Source: Phytophthora quininea (taxonomy: Eukaryota; Oomycota; Peronosporomycetes; Peronosporales; Peronosporaceae). Taken from it: 64,000 nucleotides of DNA. The position numbers and the translations under genes are program-made. Position 1 is the first letter of the stretch, and every line of letters begins with the position of its first letter. Location: contig JAAVTG010000616.1 in the NCBI GenBank assembly GCA_011947345.1, forward strand, positions 1-64,000, written 5' to 3'. The notes beneath the pieces are model-generated. The model made no database searches and had not been told where the DNA came from. It worked only from the letters and a program-made list of their open reading frames with translations. Shown here one piece after another: positions 12,120 to 22,593 of this stretch.

Positions 12120-12587
12120 CTGACTAGCGATGGATGCGCTTCAAAGATGCTCCGGGACGTGTCGAGACGTTGGAACACGCCATTGTCCAAGGACACAAGG
12201 CATGTGCTGTTGCTTCCTCTAGTAGTCCTGGTGCAGCAGGTCGCGGAAACACAAGTCCTTGCTTGTCCACGGCGTGTAGCCATCTCATGAAGAAAAAAGT
12301 TGTTGTGGGAAAAATATCTTCAACTAAAGTGCCAACGAGCTTAGCTAAATACTAGCAAGAATACGACCATGTCTGCTTGACTCGTGTTCTCCTCAGGAGA
12401 TAACTGCGCCAAGATCACCTAATCCAGGAGCAACCAAAAGAGGCTCTTGGAGAGCTTGGGCAAGGTCCAGCAGATATGTACTGCGTGTTTGTGCGCCTCG
12501 AAGTTTTTTCCACCGTTCTCTGCGCTCCTCACTTTGACTTGGAAATGTATGACCATCCTCGTCTGTCTCTCTCGCGGTACTTACCCT

Positions 12588-12603
12588 GTCATTCGTCAAT
12601 CTG
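12588..12603 (+). promoter_or_regulatory. Inr-like core promoter of the arrestin gene
   Basis: TGTCATTCGTCAATCT resembles the oomycete initiator (about 12 of 16 positions) and ends 18 bp before ATG 12622. Confidence 0.42.
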
Positions 12604-12621
12604 CACAATAACGACTAGAAC

Positions 12622-13842
12622 ATGGGCAAAGTGGCCAAAGCGCTGGGCCTGGGCGTCAAGGGCAGCCTCAAGGTGGTGCTGGACCGCACACAGTACCTGG
12701 CCGGAGACCTCATGCAGGGCAGCGTCGTGCTCAGCGTCGCCGAGCCGCTCGACTTTACCTGTGGGTCGTCCTCAACTACAATGCCATGCCACAATGTATC
12801 TAACTAGCGTTATGGCTCTTTACTACGAACAGCGCTCGTGCTTCGCATCCGCGGCAAGGAGCTCGTGACGTGGACGGAAGGCGGCGGCCAGACCGCCTCC
12901 GTCTACCTGCGCGAACACTTCCACCTGGACGAGGAATTCGTTCTCAGCGCCGGACAGCAGGCCTACGAGCCGGGCGAGTACGTCTACCCCATCTGCTTCC
13001 CGCTGAGCGAGTCGCTGCCCGACGCCTTCCACGTCTCTAACCGCAACGCCGGCGTCATGTGCCGCATCGACGCGTCGCTCAGCTACTCGGCCACCGCCGT
13101 CATGACGGTCAAGGGCCGCTTCGCCGCAGACCTGGAGGCCAAGCGGCCGTTCGTCGTGCTGCAACCGCCCGTAGGCCACCCCGTGTCCGCTTTGGACGCG
13201 TCCGCCTCGGCCGACGTGCACATGCTGCGCCTCATGAACAAGGGAACGTGTTCCGTGTTTGCCGCGCTGCCCAGCAACGTCCACGTGGCCGGCGACACGC
13301 TGCTGGTGCAGACCAAAGTGCAGAACGACTCGAGCAAGAACATGAACAAGCTGTCCGTGCAGCTCTACGAGGATCTAACGGTGGACCTGGGCTCGTCGCA
13401 GAAGCCAGAGGGCTCCACGTGTGTCAGTCGGCAAGACTTCCCAGGCATCCCAGCCGGCAGGACGCTGGAGCAGGTGCTGGACCTGCCACTGACGACTCTT
13501 GCAGCACAGCCGCGACCCGTTCCAGCCGCCATCCATTCGCACTTCTTGTCCACCAGGTACCGCCTGGTCATCATGTGCCAATTTCGACTCTGTCGTAGCG
13601 TGTCCGTGGACTTCCCCGTCGTGGTTCTGAGGAAGGTGGTGGTTCGGAATGGCGGCGTGGCGTTCGCGCAGACGGCGTCAGTGGTGCCGACAGCAGAGGC
13701 TGCGTCCCCGTCCGACATTTCGATGGACGTGACGCAAGCTGTGGCGGTTGCAGCCGCGCCTTCGAGACGGAAATCCGACCCGAGGACTTCCCGCACCTCG
13801 AGAACCTCGACAGCGTCACTGAACTCGGTTCGGTCGCCGTAG
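12622..13842 (+). CDS. Arrestin-domain protein
   Basis: Two exons, 12622-12760 and 12833-13842, joined in frame across a 72 bp intron to give 382 residues. The N-terminal arrestin fold starts with SLKVVLDRTQYLAGDLMQGS, followed by LVLRIRGKELVTW, then YEPGEYVYPICFPL, the standard arrestin-N succession of beta strands with the proline-rich turn. A second sandwich follows (ALPSNVHVAGDTLLVQTKVQNDSSKNMNKL...RYRLVIMCQF), matching arrestin-C. The last 70 residues are low-complexity and Ser/Arg-rich. Alpha-arrestins act as adaptors that link membrane cargo to ubiquitin ligases and endocytosis. No PPxY motif is visible in the tail, so a direct Nedd4-type link is not supported. The frame is intact and an Inr-like element precedes it. 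Confidence 0.85.
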
Positions 13843-13985
13843 TCCGTGGAGTACTAAATGGCCGTCGATGAACACGTAGTATATATTATAGCGAGCAGTA
13901 CGTGCCGAAGTTTGGTGCGCTGCGCAACGTGCGTTATACAGTAAAAGAAACAGAAGAGTGAACTTTGTGTCTTGATATCGATTTG
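13843..13985. other. Short convergent intergenic space
   Basis: About 140 bp between the stop of the arrestin gene and the stop of the first bZIP gene on the other strand. No further feature. Confidence 0.6.
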
Positions 13986-15367
13986 TCATGTCGGCAGCAC
14001 GAAGCGCGGCCCAAACACGATCGTTTCCCAACGAAGCGCGAACTGAAAAACTCTGTCCCCCAGAAGTACGAGTCTGCTCGCAGGGCGGGCGAGATTCCTC
14101 CGATTGTTACCTGGCAGTGCTCCCCAGTCTGTTCAAAGTACATCCTGAAATTCATAAGGCGTTAGCAAAATCGCGGAGAGCTGTGAAGATGCGTGTATCG
14201 AACTCACCAACAAAAGTGTTCAAGCCACATTTCAGGTTGCGGGCTCTCCCTTGGAAAATCATTGGTCAGGTCTTGGGCCTCCACCATGTCACGTCGAAGT
14301 CCCCAATGAGTTATCAAGGAACCCGAATCCGTGTTTGTTTTGGACATCAGCGCCAAAATGTTGACCACGTCAGATCTGGGTGTCCCTGGGAGCATGTGTG
14401 AAGCTGAGTAGTCTTGGCAGAACAAAATGTTATCATCGTCAATGCACTGCATCATCCGGTTACGGACGCCCACACGCAGTGAAAACAGCTTCTCCCACTG
14501 CTGCGTGAAGACTCGCCAAGTCTCTTTGGCAACGATTTGAGTAGTTTTATGATAAAGTGTCTTGATGATGCTGGTGTAGAAGCTTCCCGCTCGTGTGAAG
14601 CGCTTCTCGCTCCACTCGCAAATTACACGGGTGTGATAGAGTCGAGATGGTGTTCGAAAAAATTGGCGATTTCTGTCCTCGCTAGCTCGAGTTTCTTCAA
14701 GCAGTCGACGGGAGTCAGAGGTTTCATCACCACGAAGTAGGAGGAATTGGCTAGATACAAACGATGTTCGCTGCGGAGCAGGTCCTGCAACCCCATCAGT
14801 CGCAGGTGACAATCGCTCAGCAGCTTCTGAAGCATGGACTTCTCGGCTTCAAGTTCAGACTGTAGTTGGCGGCTTTGGAGAAACAGTCCAATCCGCTGCA
14901 TCTTTGGACTTTTGCAAGCGGCAGCCGCATTGGGGGCTCGATCTGCAGAACGTCTCAACTCTTGCTCCAGCACTGCAACTTGTTCGCGTAGGCCCTGTAA
15001 CTTTTGCTGACACAAGAGGTTAGCTCTGATGCTGTTTCAATAGCTGCCTCGCAAGATTGCTCACGATTTTGTTGTAATACTGGCGTCGGGCCTTATCTCG
15101 CGCTTTCTGGCGCTTGCGCTCTGCTCGATCTTCAAGGCTAGCAGTCTGTCGGCGTTCGCCCGTTTCGCTGCTAACATCTTTATTGAAAGCGTCGATGAAG
15201 GCTATGACTTCGTCGAGATCTGCGTCCCGGAGGACGAGCGGGGATGACATCAATGCTTCTCTTGGCCGGACCAATTTGAACGAGTGGATCCATTTTCTAT
15301 AGAGTGCGACGAGATGCTGCAGCCGATCAAAATGCTCTGAATCGTGCAGTTGGGTATTGCTGTACAT
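13986..15367 (-). CDS. Atypical bZIP protein with START-like C-terminal domain (cluster gene 1), two frame breaks
   Basis: Exons 15367-15065, 15006-14208 and 14144-13986, with introns of 58 and 63 bp. The start could also be ATG 15250 (MSSPLVLRDADLDEVIAFID), which is followed by an acidic LDEVIAFIDAF motif shared with the next gene. The basic region is ARDKARRQYYNKI: the usual Asn is Ala and the usual Arg eight residues on is Tyr. The first intron follows directly, phase 0, then a coiled coil (LREQVAVLEQEL). The C-terminal domain has SYFVVMKPLTP, VICEWSEKRF, ETWRVF, QCIDDDNILFC and ends in ALRWE. Two breaks occur, near 14622-14662 and at the A-run 14046-14050 (complement T5); each needs one extra base. 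I expect a nuclear regulator. It is the mirror-oriented neighbour of gene 2, its closest paralogue. Confidence 0.72.
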
Positions 15368-15411
15368 GCAAGTAAATGCAAGGCACTGACTGCACTACAC
15401 TCCTATTCAAC

Positions 15412-16815
15412 TCAAACACAGCGGAATCGTGGCCCGAAGACTGCCATTTCCCAGCGCAGGGCCAGTTGTACGCACTCCACCATCCAGAAGTACGAACTCG
15501 ATCGGAGCGCAGGAGATATTCCGCCGATAGTCACCTCGCAGTCCTTCCCACGTTGCTGGAACTGAATCCTACACATTTAACAGCGCGCGTTGTGAGTGTT
15601 GGTTTTGGGATCGGGCTCTTGTAAACACGTACCAAGTCAGGGTCTCCAGCCAGACCTCGCGTCTGCGGTCGACGGTCGCCGGCTTGAGCAGATCTTGCGC
15701 CTCGATGCTCCCTCTCCGCAATCCACGAGTGATGATGAAATGACCACTATCAGTAGAGACGCGAGTCACGAGGGCCATCGTGCTAACCACTGGGACGTCA
15801 TCGGTCGCCTCCGATAAAACCCGCGCCGCTGCGTGGTCGTAGCAGAATAGTACGTTGTCGTCGTCGATGCGCTGCACGAGGCGACAGCGCACGCCCATTA
15901 CAGGCGCAAAGAGCTTTTCCGTTCGAAACGGGTTCAGCAGCACTTCCCACGTCTGTGCAAGGTGAACCGCGCGGACTTGCCGCGCAGGATCTTGGACTTC
16001 CAGTTGTGGAAGTCGGAATGCTCGGTCAGGCGCTTCTCGTTCCACCCGCAGATCTCCCGACTGCGGTCGATATTCCTGGTAGCCCCGTAGCACGTCATTA
16101 TGGCAGTGAGCGACCGTCTCAGCTCTTTTTGGCAGTCCGGCGGTGTGAGAGGCTTCAGCATGATGAAATAGGACGAGTTGGCCAGGTAGAGCTTGTGCTC
16201 GCTGTTGAGCATCTGCTGCAGATTGGAGGAGAAGGCCGTCGCGGCGTGGAACTGCTTGCGTAGCTGGGCGTTTTCGATCTGCAGTTGGACCTTGTGCTGG
16301 GATATCTGCTGCAGTAGTCGCTGCTTGTCCTCTCTAGCAGTCAGGCTGCCTGCATCGCTGACATTTGGTGCGGCTGAAGCTTGACGGCAGCTATCGCGCT
16401 CCGCGAGCACTTTGGCTAGCTGCGCCACTTCAGCGCGGAGCTTGGGCAGACGCTCCTGGCCAGGGTTTCCGATGTTAGGGGAGCAGCTTCAGTATCGGAA
16501 CTGCTTTGCGAGATCTCACCTTTTGCGGAGGTATTTGTTCCGGTCCTTCAGTCGACTGGCCTCCCGTCGTCGCTGCTCCCTCGTCGTCGAGGCGGCAGAA
16601 ATGCTCTCGGGTGCGGTGTCTTCAGCGGGCTTAACACTTGCTCCGTTATTGTCGGCGCCGTCGCTCAGCAGTTCCTCGCTGTCCGCCGGGAACGTGTCGA
16701 CGAACGCCAGTAGGTCGCGCAGACCGCAGTCGTCGCACGACGCTTGGCGTCGATCGAGCGTGCGGACAGCGAGCGTGTTGCTGCTGGCCGCTCCCGGTTC
16801 GCACTCGGGCTCCAT
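15412..16815 (-). CDS. Atypical bZIP protein with START-like C-terminal domain (cluster gene 2), two frame breaks
   Basis: ATG 16815 is chosen because the protein from there matches gene 1 in its acidic N-terminal motif (LRDLLAFVDTF); the ORF upstream is not conserved. Exons 16815-16520, 16455-15633 and 15568-15412; introns 64 and 64 bp. The basic region SRLKDRNKYLRK is the most divergent of the set (Ser for Asn, Tyr for Arg). Coiled-coil stretches follow (LRAEVAQLAKVLAERD; LQIENAQLRKQF). The C-terminal domain shows SYFIMLKPLTPPDC, EICGWNEKRL, TWEVLL, QRIDDDNVLFCYD and, in the last exon, SYFWMVECVQLALRWE. The exon 1-2 junction is one base short (A-run at complement of 16521-16524), and a second break lies in the CG-rich stretch near 15970. 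All landmarks survive, so a working gene with consensus errors is more likely than a dead one. Confidence 0.7.
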
Positions 16816-17499
16816 GTTACGCTCTGTGGGTTCGATGGGGACTGTAGGATGAGCGGCCGCATCACGCCAGTCACTTCCTTCGGAAAAAGGTACAGACGTC
16901 AACAACACACAATACTTGCACTCGCCGAGCGTTGTCGGTCTTGGAGGCAGCTTTAACTCTGTAGAGCAACTCGGCATGGGCGTGAAGCAGCTAGCTTCTT
17001 CCTTTCCGGCAAGTGATTCATGCGCTTTCAAGTAGCCTGAGCTCCTACGGCTCATGTATAAAATGACCAGCTGAGTCCCGCGAGACACCTCGGTAGCGTG
17101 CAACAGCTTCGATGGCTGTAAATCCAAAGCAATGGGCGGAGGAGGCTCTGCTTTGATGCGGACAGCAAGTTGACACAGCGCGCAAAGGCCGGCTGCTCCG
17201 TTCACCAAGATGTGCGGCAGCGCTGTACGTGAAACTCTGGTTACCATCGCAGCCTGCCCGGACTGCGAGGTGGCGTGGCCTACAACTTGCTGCGGGTGGC
17301 GTGGCCTAGAACTTGCTGCGGGTGCATACTCCTCGCTCGTCTATCATCACTCGCAAGCGTTCCCTGCAGCAAACGCAGGCAGCACTTCAGGCAAGACACT
17401 TCAGCCAAGGTAATTCCCATTGGAAGAAATAGTCGTACTTTATTTCAGTACTAGTAGTCGCCAGTTCAGTCTATACTATACTTTATTCCAATCGACAAA
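16816..17499. other. Divergent intergenic region of cluster genes 2 and 3
   Basis: About 680 bp between two divergent starts, so it should hold both promoters. It contains long but unconserved ORFs. A short direct repeat with a GTGGCGTGGCCTA core stands at about 17270 and 17297. Confidence 0.5.
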
Positions 17500-18682
17500 A
17501 TGGAGCGTCAAGCGCCGTCGGACGGCGCCAGTCCTGCGGGCGTAGAGGACGCCCAGCGGTCCGAGCGCAAGCGCCTGAAGCACCGAGAGTACGTCAAGAA
17601 GTCGTACAACAAGAAGATCGTACGTGGGGTCTTTAAAAATGCAATCGTGCTGAAACTTTCAGAAGTTTGACGCTTGACAAACTCCACGCAGACCACACTG
17701 AATAACCTCCGCCGCGAGCTGGAGACGCTGGACAAGAAGTACGCTGCCATGCTGCTCTCCGGAAGCGGGACAGGACAACATGACGGAGATAGCAACACGG
17801 CCACAAGCGACGGCCAGTCGGAGACCATGCGCAAGTACTTGCAGGCCACGGACCTCAAGAAGTGGTATCAGCAGGAGAATGACCGCCTCTACCGTCTCAA
17901 TGCCGGCCACATGAAGGTGGAGAGCCGCATGGCACAGTTGCTTGACGCGTCGGAGGCTGCGAAGGTCCCAGTGCCCGGGGCGCAACAATATCGTATCCAC
18001 CCGCTCTCGCCGCCAGCTTACGCCAAAATCATCAATGATGCTACAAAGGACGTATTATGCTTCGCTCGCAGCACCGATAAGCTCAGTACCGGTGCGCGCG
18101 TCCTTGGGTGGACAGACCAGCGTGAGATCCGCGGACGCACGCTCAAGTTCGCGTTACAAAAAGAGTTTTCGATTTCTCCCCGTGATCTGCTACAGCGAAG
18201 CTGGGGAATATTTTCTAACCCCGAGGAGTTCCCGAAAGTCTACGGATCTTCTATGAAGGTTACTTTCAAAGTCCTGCAGCAAATTGACGCCGACACAATA
18301 CTGTTCTACCGACAAGTGTCGCCGCCGGCCGACCACACCCGAGTGGTCAAAACCGTGTTCTTGCTAGCAAGGCGGTCAATCGAAGAAGGTTACCTTCTGC
18401 TGTTTCGGTCCATTGACAAGGACCTTGTTCATTTTGAAGAATTGGATGCCGGTGGAAATGGTTCTGTGGATCTGGATGCTGCTGGGCTTCGCTTGGTGTC
18501 GTCTGAAATGTGGGTCGAAAAGTACATTTGGGTGCTCTTTACGCCATGCCAAGCGCTAAGAAATGTCTATTTCATTTTGGAGGAGCCACCAACACTTCGA
18601 TATGGCTGCGCGAGGTTCTTTTGTTGCCCTTCGATGGGAAAACATGGCAGTGGGGTCCCAATTTTCGTTAACTGCCGAGTAG
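17500..18682 (+). CDS. Atypical bZIP protein with START-like C-terminal domain (cluster gene 3), frame breaks near the C-terminus
   Basis: Exon 1 (17500-17619) gives 40 residues ending in the basic region KHREYVKKSYNKKI: His replaces Asn and Tyr replaces Arg. A phase-0 intron (17620-17691, 72 bp) follows, then the coiled coil TLNNLRRELETLDKKYAAML. The C-terminal domain runs from about 17980: VLGWTDQREI, RSWGIF, VLQQIDADTILFYRQ, FLLARRSIEEGYLLLFRSID. Near the end two breaks of one missing base each (about 18555-18560 and the T4 at 18619-18622) separate HFGG, WLREVLL and ALRWEN, all of which are still present in the neighbouring frames. No intron is needed before the last block, as in gene 4. 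The stop is 18680-18682. Expected role: DNA-binding regulator with a hydrophobic-pocket domain (inference). Confidence 0.74.
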
Positions 18683-18747
18683 ACCGGTTGTTTTTGTATG
18701 CGTAGAATTTAAAGTATCTTATATTTTCATATTTGTTGTAGCGTTGG

Positions 18748-19948
18748 TTACAACGTGATGAGAGGGCCAACCGTACGGCTTTCCCAGCGCAGTGCCATTA
18801 GCAGCACTTCCATCATCCAAAAATGCGCGTTGTCTGCCGAAAAGTGCTTCATTTCGCCGCCAAAATGAAAGTCGACTCCGCCGTCGCTGCGGTCCTCAAA
18901 CGAAGTCCACGCAAACATATCCAGCCACACCACGCGGCAATTCGTATCGAGCGGAGAAGGATCATTGTCCTTGCTTTGGGCGTTGGGGGCGCTTGTAAAT
19001 CCCAGCTTGTCGTGATCAAGTGCACGGTAAATAGTCATGAGTCCATCGTCAACCTGAAAGCGTGATGCTAGAAGCAGTGTCTTCATCATCACTCGTTGGC
19101 CTGGTCGCTGTAATTCGCGGCAGAATACGTGGTTGTCTTCGTTTACTTTCTGTATGGAATGCAGGTTGGAAGTCAAGCCCCGCGAGTGCAGCGCCTTGTA
19201 TGAACTTTCCGTTGTCATCACACTCCATCCACGGTCTGATATCTCCTGCGCTGTGCGTGCTGGGAAATATTTTGAGATGGAATACTGCAATCGCTTCCCG
19301 TCCAGGCGATAGCGGTGCGTCCATCCTAGCACTGCATTGGAAGCGTTCAGAGATCGACTAGACAAAAAGTCACGCACTTCCACACACGCCGGTCGAATCA
19401 CGTCGTAGCACATGTCCACGGTCATAGGGGTCATCTTCGAAGCCTCGTGCTCCTTCATACACATGCGCTCCCTGCCAACGTCATGCATCCACTCTCGCTT
19501 CTCCACTGCTATGGCTGCCCCCAGCTTCTTTTGGAATGAGAGGTGCTGGTTGTTGGTCCGTCGCAGCGCCGCATTTTCGCGCATCTGCAGCTCCTTCTGC
19601 CTCGTGAGCTGCACGTACTTCTCGTGGAGCGTTAAAGCCGTTGCTGAGGGGCCGTAGTGCGTCAGGACGATCGGTCTGGCTTGCACATACTTCAGCAACG
19701 CCGAGTGTTGCTTGGATAGCGCTTGTTCCTGGTGACGCAGCTGTTTCAGGACTTCCTGCATCAATAAGATCAAGATTTGAGTGCGCCAAGATGCCAGAGC
19801 CCCCGACAGTATCGTAGGATGGTACCAATTTCTGGTAGTACGAACGCTTGACCAGCTCCCGGTGCTTGAGCTTGCGCACCGCCTCAGACGACTCGGACGC
19901 GGAGGAGCCCCTTGTCGTGGCGTGCGAGGCAGCGCTTCGTTCTGCCAT
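18748..19948 (-). CDS. Atypical bZIP protein with START-like C-terminal domain (cluster gene 4), intact
   Basis: Two exons (19948-19826 and 19755-18748; 70 bp phase-0 intron) give an uninterrupted 376-residue protein, so this is one of two intact references for the family. Residues 1-25 are Ser-rich; the basic region KHRELVKRSYYQKL has His for Asn and Tyr for Arg. Coiled coil: EVLKQLRHQEQALSKQHSALL, then a second heptad-like stretch around LTRQKELQMRENAALRRTN. The C-terminal domain (about residues 160-376) contains AVLGWTHRYRL, DRGWSVM, IQKVNEDNHVFCREL, LLASRFQVDDGLMTIYRALD, FHFGG and the closing MMEVLLMALRWES. The gene converges on gene 3 with only 65 bp between the stops, so their 3' ends may overlap in mRNA. 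No intron is present before the ALRWE block, unlike genes 1, 2 and 6. Confidence 0.82.
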
Positions 19949-21005
19949 CCCCGCGCTGGCGACGCCGAAAACGGGAGATGGTGCTGTCTTTTGATGCTGT
20001 TTGTACTGGTGTTTGAATGGGTAGGCTGTGTCCAAGCTTAATTGACGTGTGCCATCTCTTTGCGGTGTCTACACTACCGATAATCTGAAGAGCGTCCATA
20101 CGACTCGGACGCAGAGATCTGCCCCGTGTGCTTCTCGCGCGGCAGCACCCTTGGGGTAGTCATTTAACTACCGGCCGGGCGAGCTCGTGTATGTGCGGGT
20201 CTGAGTCGCGCGCCTGCTGTCAGCTCGAGTCACCGAGACCGTCCGTCACGTGTCAGGGATTGAGTCGCCAGGGGATTCACTCGCGGACTTGAGTGCTGGC
20301 GACTCGTAAGTGCTTGCGGCTTTCCTCTCGGTTGCCTTCGAGAAAAGAATGTATCGGGTCGCGATGTCTTTGCTGGTCGTGCGGTCGCACTCGCTGTTGT
20401 TCGAGCCTGGAGCGCGGGCGCCCGCGCGAAAGCTTCCGCTCGCCGCACGCTCTCGGTGCCGCCGCATCATGGCGCGTGCGTCAGCGGCCCGACCAAGTCC
20501 AACAAGACGGCTTCTCCTGGACGCAAGCGGGCAGCTCGACCTGCTTTCGCCGCGGAAATGGGGCAAAAGCAGGTGCACGCGTCCCACGCGAATACGACCG
20601 AGTTGGCCACCGTCCGGCCCGAGGCGCCAGCGAACACAGCAAACGGACGTCTCGAGTCGCGCAGCGCTGTGGACTTGGTGTTGCCAAGTTGGACTTGTCG
20701 GTTTGGCAGGGCGGGCGACAACCGAGCGAGTCAAAGCGAGTGCAGTGCAGTCCAGTCCAGCCTCCCACTCCCGAGACGGGCAGACGGGCGGCGGAATCTT
20801 ATTCTCTACGGTACGGCCGGGTCGTTATTGTTCGCGCGCACGCCATGGTCAGCAGCTTGCTGCTGGGCTTCTTGCTCCGGAGAGAGCCTTCATTTCCGGA
20901 TTCGCTCGCTTCCGCCGCACCCTTCTTCTCGCCGCCCTGGAACCGCACTCGGTTCGCAGCCACCCAGCCACCATTTCCACCGCCGTCGCCGCCACGATCC
21001 ACTCC
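19949..21005. other. Divergent promoter region with long spurious ORFs
   Basis: GC-rich DNA between two divergent bZIP starts. Long ORFs lie open on both strands and overlap each other, which is typical of base composition rather than coding. None has a recognisable motif. It probably carries the promoters and a long leader of the gene at 21006. Confidence 0.5.
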
Positions 21006-21530
21006 ATGCAGCGCGTGCATCCGCTGGCGCTCTCGATCGAGCTGTTCGAGATGAACATGAACCTGGAGCAGCAATCGACGCCACCATCGTCCACGTCGTC
21101 GTCGTCGTCCTCCTCTTTCGAGCCCAGCAGACCCGCCGCGGCGACGACGCCCAAGAAGCTCAAGAAGCGCGCCGGCGTCAAGGCGCTCCCGACCAAGCGG
21201 CTCTCCAACGAGGAGAAGCAGGCCAAGAACCGCCTCTTCGTCAAGCGCTGCTACTACAAGAAGCGTGAGGCGCTCAAGAACCTGCGCGAGGAGGTGGCCC
21301 AGCTCGAGACAAAGTTCTCCGCCGTGATGGAAGGCTGGCAGCGCCACAACCAAACCGCCGCCGACGACTTCCGATTGGGCAGGCGCCGCATCACGCCGCA
21401 GGACTTGTACGCCGAGCTCACCATGGTGCGCGGCGCGCTCCTCGAGGAGCAGCAGCGGCTGAACCTGCGCCTCGCGGACCGCCACCTGTTCCGTCAGCGA
21501 CTGCAGCAGCTCTATGAGCCCACGCGCTGA
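21006..21530 (+). CDS. Short intronless bZIP protein without the C-terminal domain
   Basis: From ATG 21006 the protein has 174 residues (ATG 21051 is an alternative). A Ser-rich stretch is followed by a basic track (KKLKKRAGVKALPTKR) that could serve nuclear import, then the basic region AKNRLFVKRCYYKK, which keeps Asn but has Tyr in place of Arg eight residues on. The zipper follows without an intron: LREEVAQLETKFSAVMEGW, then a second helical stretch (AELTMVRGALLEEQQRLNLRL). It lies inside the bZIP array and shares its YYKK signature, but lacks both the family intron and the START-like domain. It may be a truncated or retroposed relative. The large ORF upstream is not conserved and I start at the internal Met. 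Confidence 0.7.
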   Translation: MQRVHPLALSIELFEMNMNLEQQSTPPSSTSSSSSSSFEPSRPAAATTPKKLKKRAGVKALPTKRLSNEEKQAKNRLFVKRCYYKKREALKNLREEVAQLETKFSAVMEGWQRHNQTAADDFRLGRRRITPQDLYAELTMVRGALLEEQQRLNLRLADRHLFRQRLQQLYEPTR

Positions 21531-22593
21531 TCGCCGTCCGTCCAGCAAAGCAAACCACGTTTTGTGCTTAAGCTCCTGCGCGATCGCGCGGAGGCTGTTG
21601 TCCACATATTTATCTGAGCGTCGTAGGGCTTCCTAGCAACAACAACAAAAACTAACTCCCAGACCAATTCTGCAGCCAACCGCGTTGCAGTCGTTTTTCC
21701 ATTTGCCCGCAACTGCTCCGAAGGATATAACTTTGTTGCAAGGGTTAACCATTGCCAGCCACAGCATATCTTTTCAACAATACTACAAAATTGCCAGGCA
21801 CCAACATGGCTTGGATCAGGCTGATCATCAGTCGGTAGCACCGGGGCCCGTCGGCGACACTCGCGAGGAAAGCTGTCGCGTTCTAGAACAGCCAGATTCG
21901 CCGCAGCGCTGTTAATCCAAGCGCGTTTCTGCGGCAATCCAAGTCACAAACAGCTCCAAGCTCTCTGACAACTCGCCGCGGGTGGACAACCTGCTGCATC
22001 GCCAATTAATCACCGCATAGCAATTGTCGCAATCCGACTTGGTCAGGCTGCACTTACTTGGCAGCAGCAGCAAGTTGCTGCTACCTGGTAATGACAGCGC
22101 GCTGTGGCTGGGGGCAAGTGTACGCTGCGACTGCTTTTCGCCGATATGTCGGTGATCGTCCAGCGAAAACTAGGCTGCTTGGGCTCGCGCGCGCGACGTC
22201 CATTCAAACGCGTGCCTTCCTGGCTATCCTCGCCCCGGTGCTGCAGGCGCGGCACACAGAACCTGCGCCTTTGGTCAGGTCGCCGAGCTTCGGAATCCCT
22301 TGGATTCGGTCGATGCACGCCCCAGCCCCATCAGGGTGTCGCTGTCCTCATGGTGGGGCTGTCAGCACCTCCATCTGTAGCACGTCCATTACGGCGGCAT
22401 GTCCTGGCGAGGCGCGGTGGGCTCGTGCACATGTATCAAGCGCGTCCGGGTTATCGGAGACCAGCTGAAGGCTATGATACTGCAGCCCTAGAATCCCATC
22501 GCATGATTGGCGGAAAATGAGGGTGGCGCTTCCCTCTCACGCTTCTTCTTCATAGTGTATTGTGCCAGGTCGGTGGAGATCATCATCGTCCTT
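21531..22593. other. Intergenic, no gene recognised
   Basis: About 1.06 kb between two plus-strand bZIP genes. ORFs of up to 141 codons on both strands show no known motif. The last part should hold the promoter of cluster gene 5. Confidence 0.5.

Noticed and set aside
16816..17247. N-terminal extension of cluster gene 2 up to 17247
   Set aside because: The extension is not similar to its paralogue, whereas the protein from ATG 16815 is; I treat the extension as promoter or leader.
20293..21500. Long overlapping ORFs of 250-400 codons on both strands upstream of the short bZIP gene
   Set aside because: They overlap each other in several frames in GC-rich DNA, lack motifs outside the bZIP part, and the bZIP homology begins only after 21006.
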